DNA of 64,000 nucleotides from Pomacea canaliculata (taxonomy: Eukaryota; Mollusca; Gastropoda; Architaenioglossa; Ampullariidae): the NCBI RefSeq assembly GCF_003073045.1, contig NC_037593.1:16110725-16174724 (forward strand). Reading direction: 5' to 3'. The position numbers and the translations under genes were made by a program. The notes under the pieces are model-generated. The model saw only the letters and a list, made by a program, of their open reading frames with translations, ran no database searches and was not told where the DNA came from. This document shows, in pieces, positions 34,537 to 43,500 of the stretch; the stretch's first letter is position 1, and each line of letters opens with the position of its first letter.

Positions 34537-34964
34537 ATGCAGAACTTTAGTGGACCTACGTCAACCTCAGCAGTAGAAATGTCAACTGAATCTACAAATA
34601 AACCTCACTTCACATACGATGAATGGTCATCGACGGAAATGACCTCTGAGACCTCCTACCCCTCGATGACATACGCAAAATCTGACACTGGCCAGAACAT
34701 GTCTTCCACCTGCGGCTACAAAACTGCATTTATTTGGCCAGTACTCACCTACATCGGCATTTTAATGGTCATTTCCCTTGTTGGCAACTCTTTAGTGCTA
34801 ATGATCTTCACCTGTAGATGGCGCTCCTCAAAAGGCGCAACAAAGGTATGAGGAACAAATTTCTGTATTTTTTTACATTTTGGCTACGGAACAATTGATT
34901 CTTTTCATGAGTTCTTCACTGGGACACAAAATACGATGCTGTGATAATAACAATTCGAATAACC

Positions 34965-35062
<98 letters not shown>

Positions 35063-36709
35063 CCGTCAGTCATTTTTGAAACTTATAATTTTAAGAACTT
35101 CAGGTCTATGTAAAAGAGATCGTCAAACTATTAAGTTCAAAGGCAGGAAAGTCGAACTTAACCTATGCTTCATTCTTTGTTTTTGTATGTGCAATACGTT
35201 AGACATAGATACACAAAAAAGGAGTTGACAATACATTAAACGCTTTTCGGTGTTTTAGGAGTATACACAGAATAACTAGATTATCACCTGCAATGTGAAT
35301 CGTACGATGCTGGGTTCAAATCTCCTCTCAGGTCTCTCTCTCTCTGTTGATGTCCTACCTGTTCGCAGGACTGATCCTCAGGGTGTTCCTTTCCCTCCTT
35401 CTAACATTCCCCGACCCAACCGTAAGTTGGTAAAATAGAGTGTAGTTCAAAGTACATTACTTTCGAATCAGTTAACCAATCAGCTAACTAATCATTGTCT
35501 TTCAGGTGTACATCTGTTCTCTAGCTATCATCGACTTAGCCTCCACTGTCCTGGTGATGCCTCGCGAACTGCTGGTCCTGACATCGTATTGCCCAAGTCA
35601 GCACGGCCTCAGCCTCGATCTGGACGCCTACTGCGTCACCACTATCGTGGGCACATTCACCTGCCACGTGGCCTCTGGCTGCGTGCTGTTGCTAATCGCG
35701 TTGCGGCGACTGATGAAGTTTCGGGGCGACAACCGAGCCTCCGGCGACCCATCGGCAGTCCCAGCCGACCTCTCGCTTCAGCGTCGTCACGCGGCTTATC
35801 ACCACGGGTCCAGGGGCAAAGGTCATGTCGTTGGCCGTCTGCATCTTGGCCTTCGTGTGCTCGTCGCCGACGCTGGGGCTGTACGGTAACAATCCCGCCA
35901 GCCACTGCGTGTACAAGTCCAACAACAGCACGGACGCCTGCTGCCAAACCTGCCTGGCTTGCGGGCCCAAGGGGAGCATGGCCGGGACGTCCTCCTTGCA
36001 CGCGTTCATCTTGTTCACAATCGTCATCTTCGTCGTCGTGGCGGGCGTCAACATCCTCCTCTATGCGCTGATCGCCCTGAGGATGAAGAGCAAGCGGCTG
36101 AAACAGCAGGAACTGAGGAAGCTCAGCCGCTCATCCCACAGACGCTCTTTATGTAGGGCCATGTCCGAAGACCGCCCCTCCGAGAAGCTCGATCGGGACC
36201 CGGACAGCACTGGTCCGGTCAGTCCAGGGACCGTGCCGACAGCTCGCCTGCTCTCCATCACCAGCAGCAACGGAGACGACTCTGACGGGCAGCGGGCGTT
36301 CTTCCCTCCCTTGTCCTACACCATGTCTTTTATTTCCTCGGCCAGCCTCGGGTCCCTCGACGACCGTGACGAAGGAACTAGCGTCAACACCGGGCGTACC
36401 TCCGTCTTCTCCTCAAAGTCCGGCAAATCCCCAAGGCAAGGGGCGAACACCAGCCTCGTTTTCATGCTGATCACCATCATTTACATCCTGAGCTACCCGC
36501 CGTACATAGTGCTTAACTACTTGAAGCTCAACGGCGAATCGTGGTGTGGCCTCAGGACAGACTATCCCAGTGCTTATATTGTCGCTGAAGTGTTTCGTCG
36601 GTCCTACATGATCTCCAGCGCTGCCAGTCCCTTGGTCTACGTCATATGTAACCATACATTCAGAAAAGTGCTTTGGAAAACAATGCATCTTAGGCGACAA
36701 GTTATTTAA
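34537..36709 (+). pseudogene. GPCR-6: class A orphan GPCR with a frame break in ICL2
   Basis: Exon 1 is 34537-34845 (103 residues, sequons at N3 and N54, C59, TM1, RWRSSKGATK) and exon 2 is 35506-36709, joined in phase 0. TM2, TM3 and the DRY-site sequence ALRRLMKF read in one frame. By ICL2/TM4 the homologous sequence (RLITTGPGAKVMSLAV, then LGLYGNNP) continues in the next frame, which is open from 35717. The shift, equal to one extra base, therefore lies in about 35717-35780. Downstream are a cysteine-rich ECL2, the ICL3 motif FFPPLSYTMSFISSAS, SYPP in TM6, C in ECL3, and SPLVY where paralogues have NPxxY. The tail ends VLWKTMHLRRQVI. Asn-to-Ser at the NPxxY position is a substitution in a usually strict site, which favours relaxed constraint, but an assembly indel cannot be excluded. 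Confidence 0.85.
34965..35061. repeat. (ATT)n microsatellite in the GPCR-6 intron
   Basis: About 32 uninterrupted ATT triplets in the middle of the 660-bp intron, the same motif as in the GPCR-5 intron. It produces artefactual poly-Leu, poly-Tyr and poly-Asn frames. Confidence 0.95.
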
Positions 36710-37035
36710 GACACACATAGGTTTCGCTCGGTCAAGTCAGATTCCTTTTAAAACGCAATGTCTTAGAGTCTTAATGTTGAAACTTTTTTTCCATTTTATT
36801 TCCCTTTTCTATTTTTGTTTTATCTATTTCCTATTCCTTTTCTTGACTTTTTATTGGGTGGGTTGTCTTTCTTTTCTGTCTGTTCCGTTTCTTACTTTTT
36901 CCCCCTTGTAAGGGAGATAACATCAATAATTCTTTTGTGTATATTTATGAATTATTTTCTACATTACTGAATGATTGTTCTTGCCTTTGGTGCAAAGTTG
37001 CACATTAGGACAATATTATAATTAAACAGAACTCG

Positions 37036-37104
37036 GTTTGTTTTGTTTGTTTGTTTGTTTGTTTGTTTGTTTGTTTGTTTGTTTGTTTGTTTGTTTGTTT
37101 GTTT
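37036..37104. repeat. (TTTG)n tetranucleotide microsatellite
   Basis: About 17 near-perfect TTTG units about 330 bp after the GPCR-6 stop. Confidence 0.95.
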
Positions 37105-38336
37105 GGTCAGATCATACAAGGAGAACAGCTGTAGAGTAGATTTTAACACTAGGTGTACCTCTGGTTCTGTGGAGAAATATTTCACCACTTTTATCGCACC
37201 AAATTGTTATAATTGAAGTAACAGAGCTTAAAAATGAATATAACGAAACCAGTTGCCAGTGTTTTTCTTTCTCTGTATGCGTGTGGTGGGGGAAATAGAT
37301 TGTACGCAGGTGTGTTTACGTGTGTGTGTGTGTGCGTGAAGACTATTAGAGAGAGAAAAGAGTTCGTCTTTGGAAGAACTACGCACTTAGCCCCATTCCT
37401 TTCGTCCCTATTACTTCTAAAGTCATCTTAATCTAAAAAAATAATAATCACTAATAAAATGTATACGTCCACGTTACATGTAATCTGGATATATTAGCGA
37501 TGACAGAAAAAGACGGGTAACGATCGATGTAGGGACATCAACGGATCCTCAGACGTCAGCCAAAACGGAGGGCCCTCCATGTGGCAAGAAACTTTGTGTG
37601 GCGAGATAAGTGGCGAGTGTGTGTTACACAAGTGTAGTGTGCTGTGTGTAGTAGTTAGTGTTAGATAATTAGAGGCTCACCATTTCTGGACTAGGGAGAG
37701 ATAAATAACGGGATACCTAAAAATAACGACCATATCTGAAATTGTATCATTTTGTAAATTGTTTGAAATACTCTCGATTATTAATTACTGTCATAAACAC
37801 ACTAAACTGCCTTGTGTTTTTTTTTATTGGGGAAAGCGTACTGGGGGCTCGAGTCAATTAAAGTGTAATTAGCAATTTAGTGTAAGTGTACGCGCACGGT
37901 AAATGTCGGCGTGAGTAAAGATGTCGAGAGTGTGATCAGTCCGAGGCGACGGCAATCACAACCTCTGACCATCTTCGCGTGCTCATTCCCCGAGAGTTCA
38001 AGACAGTAATATAACTTATAATAACTATCGACCAACAACAATGAACAAGAGAAGAAAAAGAAAATTTAACACGTTACCTAAACATAAAATCAGCTCAGAA
38101 ATGATGAAGTATACAAAGCAAATGATTTCTCCATGACCTGAAGAGGAGCAGAAATAATAACTACTGAAATAAAGCGGAAAACATATCTGGAAATAGCTCT
38201 ATGCTTCTGATGTGAAATTCATTAAAGGAAATTATTGTGTTTTATCTGCACCCTCGAAGAAATGTTGTAGTCATGATGATGAGTAACTACCAACTCTAAG
38301 CCATCTACCGAAGTTGCTTTGGAGATTGAACACATA

Positions 38337-38691
38337 CAGTAAATTTCGGTCTATTGAGCGCACCTGTATTTAAGCCGCACTCACTATTTGTTATCTCTAC
38401 TTTTTTTCACACATAAGCCGCGAATTTATACAACTTGAAAGCTGCATCGTAGGCATTTCGTCTCGAAATGGCATAAGACGATGTGTTCTTCAGCCACTGA
38501 TCTGTGTGCATCAACTGTATACGGCTTTGAATTAACAATGTGAACCGTTATCACTGTAACAAAGTTAACAATTAATACTTTAACATGGAGCTCATCTAAA
38601 ATTGAATCGAAATCTGAAAAATCTGCAAACAAACCCGCATGGTTTAAAGCTGGGGGTGGGAAAGTCGCGGCTTGTAGTCCGAAATTTAAGG
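38337..38691. mobile_element. Tc1/mariner-like MITE
   Basis: A 355-bp element flanked by TA on both sides. Its ends are inverted: CAGTAAATTTCGG at the left and CCGAAATTTAAGG at the right. AAGCCGC motifs lie beside both ends. TA target choice and lack of coding capacity suggest a non-autonomous Tc1/mariner-type element. The family name is not certain. Confidence 0.55.
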
Positions 38692-38692
38692 T

Positions 38693-38729
<37 letters not shown>

Positions 38730-39990
38730 GCACGTTATCAGCCTTCAAACTTTATTTTGGGGGCCCGCTTTCATTTCAAATTTTCAAAATTCCTTGTTTC
38801 GTGTCATTTGATTTGTAGCCTGGGCCAAAACTCAGATTGTAATAAATTACCAAGCGATTTCGCTCTTTCTTTGCTTTTGTTCGATCGACTACTGTCTGAC
38901 GGCAATTAATGTTTCTAAGGGCCGTGTTATAATGTCTTTGGTCCATGATGTAGCTGTCGTCTGCCAAATAGTAAAAAATTGGAACCACTCGTACTCTTAT
39001 CAAGCACAGATCTCTTTGAGATCATTGACAAAAAGAATGTCATTGAAACAATTTGTGAATCTTTTTTGAGCTTTCTAGCCGAGATGTTCAATTGCGAACA
39101 GGCAACGGGAAGTAACGCAGAAAGTGTATTATGTCGAATTTATCACAAGTTATTTCCCTTTACGAAAATAATGCGAAGCAACTTTAGAACGTGCCTACGT
39201 TGTTATATACCACAGGTTATAGACCACCATGAAAGATGGAAAATACATAATACTTAATAAGACATAATACTAATCCAAACTCTATCCCTAGTACTAACCC
39301 AGATCGTCAGCCCAAAGCTGACTTTAGCCCTTTTCCGGGATTATAAAAAGCCACAAAGTGCTTGGAAAATCAAGAAAGTGCGTTTTCTGATTCAGTCTCT
39401 GACACAAAATCTTCATTCAAACGTACACGTCGACCTATCGCTTAGCTATGCCGGGAAAATATAAAGGTCTTAACCCACAGTACCCCACAGCAACTAATCT
39501 CTATCACGGTTTAAAACAGATACAGTCATGTTATCTTGGTATAATATTTAAAGCATCCCGAATTGTCAAGGGAAATAGTACAAACAGCTTTCTGGATTAG
39601 CATTACTTTCGCTAATTTTTAAGCGTCGAGTTGAAAAAAACAAGTACAACAATCAAGTAATGTAATGTCAACAAAAAAAATGCATTGAAGGAATATTTTA
39701 TAGCTAACAGGTAGAAAGGTAGAGGGGGAAACTGGCGATAAGGAGAGAGAGACTGTATAACAAACTTGAAATGCAGGTACGTGGTGTTGAGGTAATCAAA
39801 GATAATTGTGTAACATTGATTCACCGACTGGTCTACATAACGTTGAAAACATCGAGTCTTCTGGGATGTGGTATTTCCACTTGATGGGATGGTCAATGGA
39901 GCCACTGTTTTTTTTTCTCTCTCTCTTATCGAACTCCTCGCAGGTACTTTGAAGTTAGCGCCTCAAGTCCATCAAGTGCAACCCGCGCTC

Positions 39991-40056
39991 TGACGTCACT
40001 ACAAGCACATGTTTCCCAGCATGCACTTAGAGCTCAAAATGTCGTTCGCCATGTTG
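39991..40056 (+). promoter_or_regulatory. Probable Pumilio core promoter: CRE, ZNF143-like and YY1-like sites
   Basis: A perfect CRE (TGACGTCA, 39991-39998) is followed at once by ACTACAA and then TTCCCAGCATGCA (40013-40025), the two halves of the ZNF143/Staf site. GCCATGTTG (40048-40056) is a YY1-like site, often found at transcription starts. The cluster lies about 280-340 bp upstream of the Pumilio start codon. A non-coding first exon and a short intron ending at the CTGCAG acceptor (40303) would link them. Function is inferred from motifs and position. Confidence 0.5.
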
Positions 40057-40303
40057 TAAAACATTCCATTTGGGTCAACCTTTATCCAACCCAATCGAGG
40101 TTAGAATTTTATTTTGTAGTCATGTAAATGTAGTTACTATATAATCCGCTTAATAATTTTAGCGCCTTTTTCGTAATTTGTTTGTATGCGTTTCGATGAC
40201 GTTTGATATTTACAACCTAACAGATTTAGCAGTCTCCCGCCATTCATATTAGTTTATCCCGATTTAAGCACATTGTTTACACTACAAAACTTGGTTTCTG
40301 CAG

Positions 40304-40549
40304 GTTGACACCGATTCAAAGGATGCCTATTATATGCCGGTACCAACTATGAGTGCTGGTTCATGGGAAGAAAGCCAGTCGATTATGTCGAGTGTGCGTG
40401 AAATGTCTGGAACAAGGCAAAGTCAAGGGACGCGATCCCAAGACGATGCAATGGTAGGCTACTTTTTTCAAAGGCCACAGACGGATGCTCAGATGAATGC
40501 ATTTCCTAGCAAACGCTGGGCAGTCGGAGATGACAGCGTCATTGAGCAG
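40304..40549 (+). CDS. pum: Pumilio exon with start codon
   Basis: Acceptor TTTCTGCAG ends at 40303 and the donor is GAGCAG|GTAGG. It encodes the Ser/Met-rich start and the conserved [15 protein letters not shown] box and ends in phase 0 with SVIEQ. Confidence 0.85.
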
Positions 40550-43500
40550 GTAGGAAGCATTTGTGGTCATTTTTCGGTTATTTCTGTTTCATTGTTAACA
40601 AGACACTGTTTACTTTTGATATGTTTTGATGTCAAACTATTTTATTCTTCTCGAGTGCTACTTTCACAACTTAGTTTTTTTGTGTGAACAGTACTATCAT
40701 TTGAAACGTTAAGGTAGTCGTGATAAAAGCAGCATCGTTACAAATTTGATGCTTTTACAGGGGCGGACTATTACCGTTCAGGAGCTCGAAAGAGATTTTC
40801 ACGGATTGTCAATGCAAGGGCCTTCGCGCGAGGTAAGCACCGCCATTTTTGTTGTTAGTCGCAAGCGAACAGACAAAGCAAACAAAGGGGTTCAGGCGAC
40901 TGCTGGCCTTGACTCGCGTTTGAGGGGTGGGAGGTGGGTGAGGGGATAAGGGAAATCAAGGAGTTAGATAAAACGTAGGCTTCTCTACAAGGGTCAATGT
41001 GGCAAGCTGTTAATGGGTCATATACTAAAACACTTGCTTTGTTTTTTCTAAATATAAGTAATGAATTTGAGAATGATAACTTTGTTATAACTTGTGGGAA
41101 GTAGGCAAGTTCAGCTTTATATGTGCATGCATTTTATGCTTTCCTTTTTAATCTCTTACTGGTAATAGCTGCATGCTAAAATCTTTTTTAATTGGCTCAC
41201 TGTGTCTCATCAGTTTTGTAAGGGATAATGATAAGCTCAGACAGCCTTAACTGTTCTTTTTTCCGCCCTGTGTTTTGGAGATGGTACTAATACCTGTCTT
41301 CTGAGTTATTTTGTTGAGGGATATGCATTCTGATTATGAAAATGTTACCTATAGCGCTTGGTTCTTGCTTAATATTGCTATAATTTTCAGTTTTTCTTTT
41401 GCTGGTAATGCTAGGCTATTAGTACTTAGTAGAATACTGTTGTGATGATTTGGTCAAGAAATTTACTGCTAACAGTTAGTAAATGTTGCAGCGTTCTAAA
41501 AACCATACATGTTGGAGAGCAACATTTGTGCTTTGAAGACATAAGCTTTTACATTGTTACTTCTAGTGAATAACTGCCATGATTCACATTTTTACCTTCT
41601 GACCACTGGGATATGGTGATGACAAGAACAAATAGACTGTTGAGAGAAACCGGGGTCCAAGACATTTGGAACTGGTGGGATGGGAACAGCCAGTCATAAG
41701 TTTAGCGTTTAAAAAAACACACACAAGCAGCAGTTTCATTTAGAATTGTTAAGAATGCCATCAGTGCTTATTGTTATGGGTCCTTGTATCTTTGTGTAAT
41801 TTTGTCACATAAATTCACATGGTTTATTCAGCCTGTCAGCCATTAATTTTCTTTCAATATTTTTTTAAACTGTTACTTATAAATGGGAACATTTTTCTGC
41901 CACTGTCTCATTTTTTTATAGTTGAATAATATGCTTATTTATTTATATGGCTTCTTTGTAAGAAGGGGAATATAGCAGGTCAGTGTAAATAAAAAGATGA
42001 TCTGTATGTGCAAGGTTACAGCTTATAAACACAAATTGTCAAATATTTAACATAATTTGTCAGTCATATATAACAAATGTGTACAATAAAAATAATCTCA
42101 TGGAAGGGACAAAGAAGTGGTAAAAATAATGAATGCATACATGTTGTGCTCCCTTGAGAATGCCCAAGCAGACTAGCACTTTTGATTAAAGCCTCACTTA
42201 GTTCTCAGACTGATGCTCTATAGTGCTTGCTCATTACCAGACTAAAGTTAGCAGATTTTTTTTTTTTTTTTTAATTAAACAATTTTGCACCAGAATTGTT
42301 CTCAAAGGTTTGGCCAGGAAAGTTTACCAAATTAGTTTTTCATGGCCTTCAAAATTATGTGAAAGCTAACAGGAGGGTGAAAGTTCTTATATTTAAAGCA
42401 TAACAAATATAAGCAAATTAATATCATAACAGTTGAGCATAAATCCTCCCTCCCACTCCAAGCATACAGCTGAGCATACTTTGTTCATGTTCTCGCAGCG
42501 TGTCGTCTGCAACTGGGTAAAAGTTTTTCATACTGGATTATATTTTTCTGTTGGCATCATTCAACACAAAATACATAGATGATTTGTGTTTAACAGCCAG
42601 GCTTAAAACAAGCAGTAAAGTTACTGGTTTTTAAAAAAAAAATGCTACACTATCTTTGCAGTGAGCATATTTGTAGTATCTTCATAAACATAAAGTGACT
42701 GCCTTTCAGGCATATTATAGTCCTCTGATATTTGTTTAACACAGGGGTGGGCAATTAATTTTCCCAAGGGGCTGCATGAGAAATTGGGATGGTTTCAGAG
42801 GGCCGGACTAATATAGTTAACTACTACTGTCTGAGTGGGCGGGCCCGGTCAGAGACAGGAGGCGGGCCGGCGTTTGCCCAGGTCTGGTTTAACATATAGA
42901 ATTTGCTGAATGTTATTTGAATACATTTACACAGCTTTTAGAACAAACCATGTTTTTGCACTGACAGGATATGATCTCACATAATGAAGTTCAGGGTTGG
43001 TGTGGACTTTGCAGTCCTTTTATTTAGACTTATCTTAGTAAGGCCTTCCTTGTACTTATATTTGCCCTGCTGTCTTTTTAAGTTGCATTGACAAAATATT
43101 ACATTAAATTGATATCTTTGTTGGTTATTTAATCCAGATTCATTTTAGTCACTTTAAAATCATCCACAGTATTTTGGAAAGCCTTCATCTTTCATTATGA
43201 TTGTTTAAAGGCCTGCAAACTGCTATGCCTAGTCCAAAACATTTAAGCTTAGAAGATGACTTAAAGATTTTCTTTAAATAGAACTTTGTAACTCAGTGAG
43301 TGAATAATAATAATAACTTGGGTTCCTGGCTCCCCATGCTGAACAAATACAAAATACAGGTGAAAAATCCTTGTGGCTTTCTCATTGCAGTTAATGGAAG
43401 AGTTTATAATTGCTCCATTGATAAAATCATCTTTGTGGACCAAGATGATTTAGTACAGTTAAAATCTACGTGTTGTGAATGTGTTGTTTTTTCATGGCAA

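Larger units (their letters stand above)
36710..39990. other. Intergenic between GPCR-6 and Pumilio
   Basis: GPCR-6 3' flank (candidate AATAAA at 37453), then a (TTTG)n array, a Tc1/mariner-like MITE at 38337-38691 and a poly-T run (about 38695-38723). The short frames present do not resemble proteins I know. Confidence 0.55.

Noticed and set aside
35290..35345. B-box-like GGGTTCAAATCTC in the GPCR-6 intron
   Set aside because: Imperfect stem and no A-box at the right distance; could be chance.
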